This document shows positions 1-12,234 of a DNA stretch of 64,000 bases, piece by piece (position 1 is the first letter of the stretch; every line of letters starts with the position of its first letter). The translations under genes were made by a program, and so were the position numbers. The notes under the pieces are model-generated. The model worked only from the letters and a program-made list of their open reading frames with translations. It did not search any database and was not told where the DNA came from. This DNA comes from Azadirachta indica. Lineage: Eukaryota > Streptophyta > Magnoliopsida > Sapindales > Meliaceae. The DNA lies in assembly GCA_022749755.1 (NCBI GenBank), contig CM040449.1, positions 3,057,157 to 3,121,156 of the forward strand, in the 5' to 3' direction.

Positions 1-95
1 CTCTACCTTGCACTAGTAGGACACCGGGTCACTTTAGGAGGGTGTATTAGTGATTATGCGGGGCTGAAAATTTGAACCTTGCAACTGTAATGCAG

Positions 96-2386
96 AGAAG
101 AATTGTTGGCCTCCATCAGAATACTGTTATTGGATCCACAGACATTACTGATATGTGGGAACCTTTGGAGGAAGGCCTCCTGCCGTAAGAGCAGTCTCAA
201 CTTTATTCCAACAATAATTATTGCATGCCAATATAATTCTGCTTTGTATTTAATTATTATATATAGATATATATCTTCTCGGTGATCTTAGCTTCATTGA
301 TTTATTACAACAGTTTGGAAACCACAAGGCATGTGTCAATGATTACAATTACCCTTTCAAAGAAGGAACTGAACACATCTTCTGTTGGGTAAGTTTCATT
401 GGTTTATTTTGTTTATTAATTTTTACTTTTAAGATTGCAATCACAAGTGTTTCTGTTGGTTCATATCCAAGTTGCAATAAAGCATGGATTCTTAAGCTTA
501 TAAGTTTCTTTAGGTTCTAAAACTAGTGTTCTCATGGGATTGTATTGCATGCATCATGCGTGTGAGGATTTATTTCTGCTATTCACGCACTGGTGTTCTC
601 AAATTTGAAACTACGTCAGAATACACCATATGGTTGATAAGTGTTTTAATATTCTCCAACTCAAGAGTTCAGTTCATAGCTCTTCGAGGTTGCCTGTCAA
701 TCTTAATTTTCAGTTGGCTATCTTAGTTTCAATCTGAATCTTAACTTGGCCAAGCTTCCTTTTATCCATGCTTAGTCTTTAGTAACTTTTTGGTTGTTTA
801 TGAAAATTATAGTTACTGTGTGTGTGTCACGTTTCTGACTCTTTATGTAACATAGAGTCACTGTATTTCATCATAATGATTGTCATGATTTTCTTGCTTT
901 AATGTCACTCATTTTGATTTCACCCACGGAGAGCAGTTAACACTCATGAATTACTACTGCCTTCAGGTATCAGCCTCCGCTGCCTGCTGAACTGGTTAAG
1001 CCATCCACAGAATTTGATTATGAAGGAGGTATTCCAGTGTCTATTGGTCAATGCGTGACTTCTCTCAAGTACCCATGTTTGCAATTGTAAGTTTTCTTTT
1101 GTGTTGCAGAGGGCTCACCTAATGGCCCACGTAGGGGCCGGAGTGGTAGAGGAAGGTCAAGAGGAAGAGGTATGTCTTTTTTGGAAGCTTGCACTGTTTG
1201 TTTAAAATGGCTAGCATACATTTTATTTGTAGAAACGTCTCTCTGTTTTAGAAGTCACTGCTGCTAAAGTTAAGTCTGAGAATATTGTTCAATAGCTACA
1301 ATATAAGTAGATTGGAAATACTGTGATGATTTCTCCTTTTTGTGTTGTTAGTAAGTATGTTGATCATTTGTTCAGATGTTAAGCTGAGGCTTTAGGTGTG
1401 GCAGTCAGTGGTATAGCCACAATGGCCTCCCTGGCCCAAAAATTCTCTCTTTGAAAAAGAATTTTATTTTTATCTTGTGATTATTGGCTTTCCAATGATT
1501 TTATTTTCACACTTTGTCACCCCAAATTTGGGTTGCTGTCTCTGCCGCTGATAATGCTTTTTTGTTGTTTTGATACACTGATGACAGCTTGCGTTATTTT
1601 GCAGGTAATGGCTTTGTGCCTAATGAGTATGAGGATGGAGGCTGGGACCGCAATAATCGGGGCTATGCTAGAGGGAGGGGTCGTGGAAGAGGACGTGGTT
1701 TCCGTGGCCGTGGCAGAGGAGGATATAATGGACCTCATTTTGATCTAAAGCAGGATGGAGGCTACAATTATGAAGCACCTGCTCAAGGTGGTAGGGCGCT
1801 CTTCCCCCATATTTCAATTTATATTATTTTGAGGTTCAAGTTCATAGGATGTGTTAGAATTAGGATGCGTTCATTACAATTCCTTGCCTTGGCCTTAATG
1901 TCACCATAAATGTGTGGTAGAAGACCTTTTTTTTAGTTACATTAGCCTTATTATTAGTCATTCATTGAACAGAATTTGTGGTACAAGAGGCATATTATTA
2001 GTAATTCATTGAACAATAATTTTTGGTACAAGAGGAGATGTTTGAGTTACCAAAAAGTCTTGTTTGTCATCTTGAGGAAAGAAAAAATGGAACTAGGTAT
2101 TTTCTTCATTGAATGGAAACTATCTTAGTTCTTAGTTTTAGTTATCATCTTTTTTCCCTTTTTGGCTGATAAATTTAGGGGGAACTATAAGGTATTCATA
2201 GCTTCTATGTCCCAGTGTGATCGGGTCCGCTTGTTTTCTTCTTAAAGCCTTTTTTTTGAATTGGTTGGAGATGTTTTGGTAATGTCCTAAAATGAATTGC
2301 TTTTGGTAGGTCGTGGCCGAGGGAGGGGAGGACGTGGAAGGGGTCGTGGCAATAGATCAAATGGGCCGATCCAGGCAGCTGCATGA
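96..2386 (+). CDS. Alba-domain RGG-repeat RNA/DNA-binding protein (3' part)
   Basis: Exons 96-184, 314-388, 967-1028, 1110-1169, 1605-1787 and 2310-2386 join in frame to about 181 residues ending at TGA; the 5' exons lie outside the window. The first two exons encode the end of an Alba domain (GLHQ, TDITDMWEPLEEGLLP, then TTRHVSMITITLS), a fold that binds RNA or DNA as dimers. The last three exons encode a low-complexity tail of RGG/RGRG repeats broken by YNGP and GGYNYEAP. This matches the long plant Alba class (Arabidopsis At1g76010/At1g20220 type), as opposed to the short Alba-only class. All introns have GT-AG ends, and the RGG tail is split across three exons. Family assignment is firm; the role of this copy in mRNA binding is inferred from the family. 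Confidence 0.88.
1949..2036. repeat. Imperfect direct repeat in the last Alba intron
   Basis: Two adjacent units of about 42 bp (about 1950-1990 and 1995-2035) share the series ATTATTAGT, ATTCATTGAACA and GGTACAAGAGG with a few differences. It looks like a local tandem duplication inside the intron between the last two exons. No coding role is seen. Confidence 0.7.
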
Positions 2387-3616
2387 GACTCAGTGCATCT
2401 CCCTCGCAAATGATGAAGTGTTGGCTTATCCATTTTATGTCTAATTATCTTTTTTTTTTTTTAGGTTAAATTCATCGGTGTTAACTTAGGATATTGATAT
2501 TGTATTTGTAGTTTACAACACCTTCTTCTCTTAAGGCAACCTCTTTTTTCGTTTGTTGTAGATTTAGATGAGATGTTTGTACAACTGGTTTAACTTCTGT
2601 CTTGACTGAGTCAGTGCATTCTTTAATTTGTGTTTGGGATTTGTCGTCTAATTTTTGCTATTTGACTCTACTGTTTTGTTTTTAGTCGACGAGTGAGAAG
2701 ACACGTCTGTCTTTGTTTGTAGAGATGTATGGTTTTTGAGCCTGGTGGACCTTATGAATCCATGCCCGATCTGATGGGATGCATGTTGAAACTGGCAATA
2801 AACAGGTGCTTCTGGATTTCCTATTAAGCACACAATAGAGTGAACTCTTTGTTGCAGACATACGACACTGATTAATTAAAAGATAAGTAATTAGGCGAAA
2901 TAATCAAGAACTATTTTTTCTCCGAGCAGTGTCATTTATGCACGGCCGACGGACATTATAATCTGAAAGTGAAATCTGTATTTCTCTTTTTCATTCTTCA
3001 TTTTTCATAATTCCAATACTAAATTTTAGGAAAATTTAGCAAATTATTTAAAATAATAAATGGAATTTGAAAAATATTTAATAGTAATTTTTAAGTTTAT
3101 AACTATTAAAAAAATAAAATGATTTTATCCTTCTTCATAAAATAATTTCAATCTCTCTAATTTAATCTTCAGTTAAACTTTAATTTCGTTTAAAAAAAAA
3201 TTCAGCTACAAGATTTCTTTAATTTTGTTCTCAATTAAATCTTAATTTTATTTGAAACAAAAAATCCACACGAAACCCCAACTCAAGGACGTGATGGCGA
3301 CGGCCATCAGCACTTGAAGGTGAGAGTATTTACGACGGTGGATTGAGTCTTACATGCGCACTGTCTACGGCAAGAGTCAATCTCACCCGCGTGCACGTGT
3401 GAGAGTTAGTCTCATCCATGCAGCATCATAGCCATTATCGTGCCTCCATGGGTTAGGATTTTGTGGGTGAGTTTCTTTTTTCAAACAAAATTAGGGTTAG
3501 GGTTTAATTGGGGATAGAATTAGGAAGATTAAGATTATTTGTCGAATAGGGGTAAAATTGTTCAATTTTCTGTTTTTAGAAAGTTTTAAAATTAAAAATT
3601 ATTGTCAGACATTTTT
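2387..3616. other. 3' flank and spacer after the Alba gene
   Basis: The first few hundred bases are probably 3' UTR of the Alba gene. From about 2900 the sequence becomes AT-rich, with a short GC-richer island at 3270-3480 that has no usable reading frame. No gene was recognised. Confidence 0.6.
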
Positions 3617-5320
3617 AAAAGGGAAATTAATATATACCCCCTTATATCTAGGAAAATAGACACGACATTTACGAAAAAATAAATGGTTATCAAGTTTAGA
3701 CAAGTATACGTATACCTCTTACTTATTGATTAGTTGACTAATTAACTAATATTATTTATATCTTTAAATTTTTAAATAATTATAAAATAAAAAATAATTT
3801 TTTTAATTATAATATGTTAGCCTCCATTCTAATATTTTTTACTATTTATATTTTATAATTATAACAATTTAATTTCTATTTTAATATTTTTAATAAAATA
3901 TTAAAAATTAAATAATTTTTTAATATATTATTTTAATAAAAATTTTAAAAAATTATAATTAAAAAAGTTTAATAATAAAGTAGATTAGATTCATACGTTA
4001 AAATATTTTTAACCTTTTATTTTTACTTTTTAAATAATAATTTAATATTTAATTATCAAAAAAAATTTAAATAGTTTTTTATTATTTTATTTTTATATAT
4101 ACTATATTTATTTAAAAGATTATATTAAGTTCATTATATTTATTATAAAAATATAAATAAGATGTATAAAAAAGAAAATTTTATATCATTTGTTAATAAA
4201 ATTGGTAATTAAATATGATTAGTTGACTAATTTAAATAAATATCATTTGTATCTTTTAAATTTTTTATATATTAATAATTTACACATAATTATTTTTATT
4301 ATATCAATTTAGTCTTTATTTTAATATTTTACAAATATATTAAGAATTAAATAATTTTTTAATTTATTATTTTAATAAAAAATTAAAAAAAAATACTATT
4401 ATTAAAAAAATTATAATAATGAATTAGATCAAATCCATATACTTAAATAATTTTAATTTTTTCTTTTACTTTTTCAGTAATAATTTAATATTTAATTATA
4501 AAAAATTTTAAATAAAATATTATTGTAACATTTTATTTGTATATATAATATATTCATTTAAAAATTATTTAACTTTTTATTATGTTTTCTTTAAAAAATT
4601 ATGAAAGTATAAATAAAAAAATACATGTTCTATATGTGTATGTGTGTGCTCTCTTTTTTTATATTTTTATTAAAATTAAAGTATATTATTTAACAATAAT
4701 ATAAAATATATTTAATTATTATTTCTATTAACAAACGATATCAAATTTTTTTTTTTTTTATATGTTTTATTTATATTTTTATAATAAATATAATGATCTT
4801 AACATAATTTTTAAGTGAATATAGTGCATAAAAAAATAAAATAATAAAAAATATTACAAATTTTTTTTAATAATTAAATATTAAATTATTATTAAAAAAA
4901 TAAAAGTAGAGAGTTAAAAATATTTTAACATATGAATTTGGTTTATTTCATTATTAAATTTTTTAATTATAATTTTTTAAAATTTTTATTAAAATAATAA
5001 ATTAAAAAATTATTTAATTTTTAATATTTTGTTAAAAATATTAAAGTAAGAAATAAATTATTATAATTACAAAATATAAATTATAAAAAAATATTAGAAT
5101 GAAAATTAAATTATTATAATTAAAATAATTATTATTTTATTTATAATTATTTAAATGTTAAAATATATAAATAATATTTAGTTAATCAGACAACTGACCA
5201 AGACAAAAATCAATAATATCTGTATATTTATTAAAATTTGAAAGACATTTATTTTTCTCCAAACATTAGAATAAGTGTCTTCTCCTCCAAATATGAAGGC
5301 TATATGTCAATTTTCCTTTT
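3617..5320. mobile_element. AT-rich fold-back (inverted-repeat) element
   Basis: The outer ends are inverted copies of each other. The left end runs from about 3617 (AAAAGGGAAATTAATATATA) through ATTAGTTGACTAATTAAC near 3750. The right end, read on the minus strand from 5320, runs AAAAGGAAAATTGACATATA into CAGTTGTCTGATTAACTAAA. Similarity continues inward as A/T-only sequence, so the roughly 1.7 kb could fold into one long imperfect hairpin. No coding capacity is visible and target-site duplications were not resolved. The interior shares a stretch near 4185-4220 with the element at 39.5-41.2 kb, so both seem to belong to one family. Confidence 0.62.
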
Positions 5321-5553
5321 CAAAATTTCATTTTTAGTTTTGGACAGTTTCGCAAATTGCTCAATTTTATAAGGAACTTGAAGCAAAAGTAAAAGAGCGA
5401 TAATGAATTTTGACTCATAGTTACAAACCCTAAAGGTACTTCTCCAGATTCGTAAGTGCCGCTGAAATCTGCTGTAATTCTTTCTCTTATGTAATTAATT
5501 TTTAGCTAGTAAGCATTTTCTGCCGCGATCTTTTTCCCTAGGGCTTTGCAAAG

Positions 5554-8500
5554 ATGACTCAGGACGTGGAGATGAAAGACGGTCAAACTCCTCATCAATC
5601 TGTTTCCTCAGGCGTGCCGTCAACCTTGCAGCGTTAGCTTCAAATTTCCATTTGATTCTAAGTTTCCAAAATTTATAGGTTTTCATTCTTTCAATATTCT
5701 TTTTTGTTCATTCTTGTGCATATAGATTTGAAGGAGATATCATCGATTATTGAGACTGGCTCCTATACTAAGGAGATTCGCCGAATCTCACGTTCCATTC
5801 GCCTCACCATGGGGCTGAGGCGGAAGCTTACTGCTCCCGTGCTATCTGCGTTTCTCGATTTTGCCCTTGTACCTGGTTCCGATGCGCATACCCGATTGTC
5901 CCCACACCTTCCAAAGGTAATTTGGTGAATTTTTTGTTATTTACTTTTGTTATGTTCATATTTGTTCTTTATTGAGTGTTGACAAGTGTTTGGCTAGCTA
6001 CATTTGAGTATTTGACGCAATACATATACTGATTCTTAGATGCGTATTGGAGTATTGGAGAGTTAGGAATTACATCTCTTGGATTGACTCTGTCCATATC
6101 TTTTTCTGTCAGTTATTGTGTTTTAATGAGAACTTGTATTGACTTTGGAAGCATTGAACTTTTTATGGTATTATTGCATATTTTAGATGATGGTAATTAT
6201 CTATTTACATTACAGTAGTGTGTCCCAAAATTTTCATCTCAAATAATGTGGCATTCATCAAGCGGGTGGTAAGATGGTGTTAGATATGAATGATCCTGAA
6301 AATTATGGAAACATACTATCCACTTGATGAATGGCACATCACATGCCATATATCATTTGGGATGAAAATTTTGGGATGCAATTTTAGACATGTAGCATTA
6401 CTCAACTATTGTTCATTCTTTCCTCAAATTTGGTAGCCTTTTTTATTTCTCCCTGTGAAAAATCATAATCTTGACATTTGCACTTGTCTTTATAATGCCT
6501 GCAGGAGGATGAGCATGACATGGAAGTTGATACAGCAATATCTGCTGCCCAATCCCCAGGAAAGCACTTGTTGCCAGAGCTTGAGATCTACTGCTACCTG
6601 CTTGTGCTTCTTTTTCTAATTGATCAGGAAAAATATAATGAGGTTGGGCTAAATTTTTTAAATGTCTTGGCTATGCTCCATTTTGGGTGGAAACATCAAT
6701 TTGGTTATATTGTAAACACACTTTGCTCTTTTTTCTGTCAGGCCAAAGCTTGTTCCTCAGCGAGCATTGTTCGACTCAAGAACCTGAACAGAAGAACTGT
6801 TGATGTTCTAGCAGCTAGATTGTACTTTTATTATTCGTATAGTTATGAGCTCACCGGTGATCTTGCTGAAATTCGTGGGTGAGCAACTCATTACCTTTAT
6901 GCTTCTTCTTTGTAATTGCAGTCCACGAATATCTCCACCATGTATGTATGTAGATGATTTGTGTTTGCGTAAATAATTATGTTTCCCTTGGCATATGCAA
7001 TATACTCTTAACCACTTTATTCTAACCTTCTCTGCAGCAACCTCCTTGCCTTGCATCGTATTGCTACTTTGCGCCATGACGAGCTGGGTCAGGTTTGTCA
7101 TTAAGACACATAATGATATTCAGCATTAGCGATTTTGAAGCTAACATGTGTTTTAATGGGTTTATGCAGGAAACACTTCTGAATCTGTTACTTCGTAATT
7201 ACCTCCATTATAACCTTTATGATCAGGCTGAGAAGCTAAGATCTAAAGCACCACGATTTGAAGCACACTCGAACCAGCAGGCAAGGATATTTCTGAACAT
7301 ATTTGTGATATCTGCATGAAATGAAGGAGCTGGTCTGCTGGATTAGAATTTCTTTTCTGCATTGCATGTGTAATTGGTATAGAAAGGATGATTTTTAATG
7401 CCTTATAGCTGTTCACTTTTAACTTACATTTGGCCTGCCAGCTGTTGACTGACATTTGGCCTTAAAGATTTCATGTTCATAATTTATTACATTTACCGCT
7501 GCCTTTTTGTTACATGTTTATGCATTTGTTGTTTGCTATCTGCCAACCTATGCCATACTTATTGCAGAATTTCTCATTGTGACATCTGGAAATGGACATG
7601 TTAATACGTTTAAAGGATGTTAACTTCAATTATTTTTCTCTGCAGTTCTGTCGATATCTGTTTTACCTTGGGAAGATTCGAACAATTCAGTTGGAGTATA
7701 CTGATGCAAAAGAGAGTCTCCTGCAGGCAGCTCGAAAGGCCCCTGTTGCAGCTCAAGGATTCCGAATTCAATGTAACAAGTGGGCTATATTGGTCCGCTT
7801 ACTATTGGGAGAGATTCCTGAGCGGACAATCTTCATGCAAAAAGGAACGGAAAAGGCTTTGAGGCCATATTTTGAGCTTACAAATGTAAGTATCCACACA
7901 CATAGATGCTGACACTCAACGCAGATATACATGCTAACACTCACTCACAGAAACACACACATATATACATTCTAAATTGTAAAAAGAATATTCTTTTTCA
8001 AAATAGAATTGAACCAATTAGCGATTTGCTTTTCTTTTTGTGGTGACCAAGCCAAAATGGGCATTGTTAGTCAGTTATTAGTTCTGATAATGGAAGGAAT
8101 ATTGTAACTATATGTGCATGAACTTTCCAGGCTGTACGTATTGGGGACTTGGAACTCTTTAGGGTGGTTGCCGAAAAGTTTGCTGGCACTTTCAATAATG
8201 ACAGGACACACAACCTGATTGTTCGTCTGCGACATAATGTCATTAGGACTGGGTTACGCAACATCGGCATCTCTTATTCTTGCATCTCGCTTGTTGATGT
8301 TGCCAAAAAATTGAGGTTGGACTCTGCAAACCCAGTTGCAGATGCTGAAAGCATTGTAGCCAAGGCTATTCGTGACGGTGCAATTGATGTGACATTGGAC
8401 CATGCAAATGGGTGGATGGTGTCCAAGGAGACTGGAGACCTTTATTCTGCAACTGAGCCTCAAATTGCCTTTAACTCTAGAATCGCCTTCTGTCTTAACA

Positions 8501-8643
8501 TGCACAATGAAGCAGTTCGGGCCTTGCGGTTTCCACCAAATACACACAAGGAGAAGGAGAGTGCTGAGAAGAGGAGAGAAAGGCAACAGCAGGAACAAGA
8601 ACTAGCAAAGCATATTGCGGAGGAGGATGATGATGATTTTTAA
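5554..8643 (+). CDS. RPN3: 26S proteasome non-ATPase regulatory subunit 3 (RPN3)
   Basis: Eight exons (5554-5632, 5726-5916, 6505-6642, 6742-6878, 7038-7092, 7170-7280, 7646-7885, 8131-8643) give 487 residues, the normal length for plant RPN3. The product is a lid subunit of the 19S regulatory particle. Recognisable segments are the N-terminal LKEI/IETG region, [29 protein letters not shown], the helical repeats [20 protein letters not shown], the PCI domain (about residues 240-420) and an acidic C-terminus EEDDDDF. The chosen ATG begins MTQDVEMK, a typical RPN3 start. Intron 6 starts with GC (CAG/GCAAGG, 7281); all others start with GT. Intron 2 carries a hairpin MITE. The gene appears intact and is probably constitutively expressed, as in the family. 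Confidence 0.96.
6221..6380. mobile_element. Hairpin MITE in RPN3 intron 2
   Basis: The left arm from 6221 (TCCCAAAATTTTCATCTCAA, then GGCATTCATCAAG) is the near-perfect reverse complement of the right arm ending near 6380 (CTTGATGAATGGC, then GGGATGAAAATTTTGGGA). The arms are about 50-60 bp around a short loop, which is typical of a non-autonomous inverted-repeat transposon. Outer limits are uncertain by about 20 bp, because the right flank (ATTTTAGACATGTAGCATTA) may also belong to the element. Confidence 0.75.
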
Positions 8644-10730
8644 GAATGGTGCCATCGTGTCTTATTGCTGCAGACACACATCCACCTTTTTTTGCTTCCA
8701 AAAGCTTTGAAGTATTTTCATATCTCAATCATTCAATTCTGATGAATTTATGACTTAGATTAAAGCTTTGTTTTGTCTTTCATTTTTTTTTTCCTGCATT
8801 TTGCAGTAGGAGGTTGTTCTTTATGATTAGACTTCTCAACCACGGCAATATTATTATGAGTTGCCCATGAATACGGGGTTAGGGGTATTGTATTAATCTA
8901 CAAAAGTCAGCATTTTGTGTATAGGTAATTAGTAAGAATCACCAGTGGGCCTGTTATGTTTTATGTTTAGAAATATGAGTTGTAGGAATTTTAAATTAAA
9001 ATTCATATGGTTGTAGAATGAAATCATAACAAGCAACGAAGTATAGCTGTTCTCAAATAGAATTATTAATGCTCAAGGCATAGTGACTGCGTGATTGATA
9101 AATGAGAGCGCAGCAAATTCATTGCATTCATAAAATTATAGAAAGTATTATTAGGCCGCCTGAGCACTTTTAAAATGCCATAGCGCGAGTAAAATAATGA
9201 CTGAAGATTATGTAATAAAAAAAATAGCGGTAAGTAATGATATAGACCCCAATCTAGTTTAAACCATCCGTGGAATCTTAAAGAAGGAAGTAGAAACTAG
9301 AACTAAATAATAGTATTAGGCTTCTGACCCAAATTTTAATTAATTTACTTCAACGGTACACCTAGTCAATTCTGTAAACTGTGTTATCTATAAGATTCCA
9401 ATTTTGAAGTCAATTCCAAACACATATTATTGTTATTGAAAACGATGATACCTTGTCTATCTATAACTGTAGATACATGCATACGATTTATTTTTGAAGA
9501 AAAACCACCGCCTATGAATGTGCGAGCGGTCTTACAGTAAATGATTGATTGATTGATTGATTGCATATTTCATATATGCGATACTGTTTTGTATCGTTGT
9601 GGAATTTTGCATCTTTAAAAAATTTCCGAGTGCATGAACTAATAATATATATAGATATCTGTATTGCATGTTGGGTGACGGTGTTGTCATCACGTGCAAT
9701 ATGGAAATATTCTATTAATACTTGGTAAGTTTAAAATGTGTAGATCCAATTGCAGCATTTGTCTTTTTAACCGAAAAACATTTTGTTTCCTCTTCAGCTT
9801 CTACAGAGATTGTCTGTTACTGTTAATATTAATATTAAAGTTACTGTCACAAAACCGGGTAATCGGATAAGCACAACCATGAAATAATAATGCCTACCAA
9901 AGAGTACATTATATTATATTAACACCATTATATATTCTGATTAAGAACCTACTTATATGAGTTCTAACCTGAATAAATACATGTTAATAATTGGTTATAA
10001 AACTCAAATCCATGGGGATTGGATTAACCGCTTTAATTCTATAACGCAACATTTTGTTTTTCATGCAGTTGGGTTGGTCGTCTGGATATGATTCAGATTT
10101 TTCTTCTTCTTTTTTTTTTTTTTTTTCTCTAGTTGCTTCGCTTGTCCTGCATACATTGTGATAGGGGAAAGAAAATGAAAATTATTAGAAGTCAAAAATT
10201 TGCTTTTAGTTTTGGCCGTTTGTTCAGTCCTGAATCTTATATGCGTAACTATTAACTAATTTAAATTAACAACCTAGCATAAGTGTGAGATTTTGCTTTC
10301 CAATTTCTCTTAAAACGGAGACAGATCAACAAAGAGATTGTTGGCATTTTGTATGATGTGTCGATGTCTGATCGGTTTCCTTTCAGAAAATTCGCATTTT
10401 GAAATTATGATATTATCCATGGACCCATAATTGGTCATGTGGTCCATCAGTCGAGTAAAAACATTTCGAATCAACAGCTCTGACGTGAAGATAATGAAGA
10501 CTATAATTACACAATACAATACAATATATATATATATATATAAATTCATATCTATGTATAAACTAATGTAACATTATTGTTATGTGGTGATAATCTAATA
10601 ATTTCAGATAATAGGAATTTGTATCATGACATGGAGCATTGGATTTATTAAGCAAGCAAATCACAGGGTTAAGATGAAGATTAAATGTAATGAAACCTTC
10701 ACCGTCTAATATTATTGTCAAAATGTGAAA

Positions 10731-10760
10731 GTGTCATGTGCATGTGCATGAGCATGACAC
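10731..10760. promoter_or_regulatory. Palindromic block with RY (TGCATG) motifs
   Basis: The arms GTGTCATG and CATGACAC flank two TGCATG motifs. TGCATG/CATGCA is the RY element bound by B3-domain factors of the ABI3/FUS3/LEC2 group. The block lies about 490 bp upstream of the expansin-like gene. A regulatory role is inference from motif content only. Confidence 0.3.
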
Positions 10761-11148
10761 AGAAAAGAATACTGCCATTGTTATCATGTGGGTCAAAGCG
10801 AAACCATGTGCACTTGTATAATATGACCTAAACAAAATATTCTATCCCACAAAATCACATTACAGATTGTCTTTTTATCTTCAAATGACAACAACCAAGT
10901 TCAAGAAAAAAAACTCATAAACAACAATCGAGCTTCTGGTCTTTGATCCACTCACGGCTCTTATGTTGGGTATTCCATGTGGGTATACAAGGCAAGAGTT
11001 AGAGAACGTGGGAATAATTGAATCAGATTCATAATTCTTCAGTCTTGCAGAGATAATTCAATTAAAAAAACATTATATTTTATTGTTTTAAATTCCTCTC
11101 TATTTACGGTCATCGCATGTGAGCTTGTTGCATTAGAGATTCGGTTCC

Positions 11149-11158
11149 TTATTTAAAC
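11149..11158 (+). promoter_or_regulatory. TATA-like box of the expansin gene
   Basis: TTATTTAAAC lies about 95 bp upstream of the expansin ATG, a plausible core-promoter spacing. It is a weak match to the plant TATA consensus. Confidence 0.35.
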
Positions 11159-11253
11159 AAGCTGTTCTTGAACTTGTCAACGAATACATCCTCATTCACA
11201 TCTTCTTGATTTTTGTGAATCTTTATCTGCTTGTCCTGCTTTAGACCAAAAAA

Positions 11254-12234
11254 ATGGCAAAAACCTTCTTTGCACTTGCATTAATAATATTGATTCAATT
11301 CTCCTCTTTTGCTATCAATATCAATGCCTTTTCGCCTTCAGGCTGGACTAAAGCTCATGCCACATTCTATGGAGGAAGCGATGCCTCGGGAACAATGGGT
11401 ATTTAAATTTAACAATCAAGACTTCTATCAATTCCCTGAAACTAACAAAATGAAAAACAATTTTCATAAACATATGATTTGTTTGCTTGGCTACAGGGGG
11501 AGCTTGTGGGTATGGAAACCTGTATTCAGCCGGATATGGAACTAGTACCGCTGCTCTGAGCACTGCATTGTTCAGTGATGGAGCTTCATGCGGACAATGC
11601 TACAGAATCATGTGTGATTATCAAGCTGATCCGAGATGGTGCATAAAAGGAGCTTCTGTTACAATCACTGCCACAAACTTCTGCCCTCCGAACTTTGCTC
11701 TTCCAAGCAATAACGGCGGCTGGTGCAATCCTCCTCTTCAGCATTTCGATATGGCTCAGCCTGCTTGGGAAAAGATTGGCATTTACAGAGGTGGAATCGT
11801 CCCCGTTTTGTTCCAAAGGTACTCACAAAATCATAACAACACTCTTTTCTGTCATTTTCATTCCAATTTACAAGAAATTCCCAGGCGCCTTTTTTTACTA
11901 TGTATATATACATATATATATGTTTAGGGTTCCATGTAAGAAGCGAGGTGGAGTCAGATTCGGCATTAACGGAAGAGATTATTTTGAGCTTGTATTGATT
12001 TCTAACGTTGCTGGGGCTGGATCCATTCAATCTGCATACATCAAAGGATCAAAAACAAATTGGATGGCAATGTCGAGAAATTGGGGAGCAAACTGGCAAT
12101 CAAATGCTTATCTCAATGGCCAGTCTCTGTCATTCAAGATCACAACCACTGATGGCGAAACAAGAGTTTTCCCCGACGTCGTTTCATCGAATTGGCGATT
12201 TGGCCAGACTTTCTCGAGTAATATCCAATTCTAG
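11254..12234 (+). CDS. Alpha-expansin
   Basis: Exons 11254-11398, 11497-11818 and 11928-12234 give 257 residues, normal for alpha-expansins. Expansins are secreted, non-hydrolytic wall-loosening proteins acting at low pH. An N-terminal signal peptide (about residues 1-25) is followed by the GH45-like double-psi barrel ([20 protein letters not shown], the Cys series, [23 protein letters not shown] with the HFD motif) and the C-terminal CBM63 domain ([14 protein letters not shown], a Trp-rich NWGANWQSN, ending SSNIQF). Introns sit at the usual expansin positions. The protein is somewhat divergent, with [12 protein letters not shown] and [13 protein letters not shown] near the end, and looks closest to the EXPA12-like side of the family from memory. 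It appears intact. Confidence 0.94.

Larger units (their letters stand above)
8644..11253. other. RPN3 3' flank and expansin upstream region
   Basis: The stretch after the RPN3 stop is probable 3' UTR to about 8900, followed by AT-rich spacer. It contains a (TGAT)n microsatellite at about 9541-9563, a short TA run near 10525-10541 and the palindromic RY-motif block at 10731-10760. No reading frame here looks like a gene. Confidence 0.6.

Noticed and set aside
11695..12234. Long open frame starting in the middle of the expansin
   Set aside because: It reads through intron 2 in the wrong frame before joining exon 3; the three-exon expansin model explains the region.
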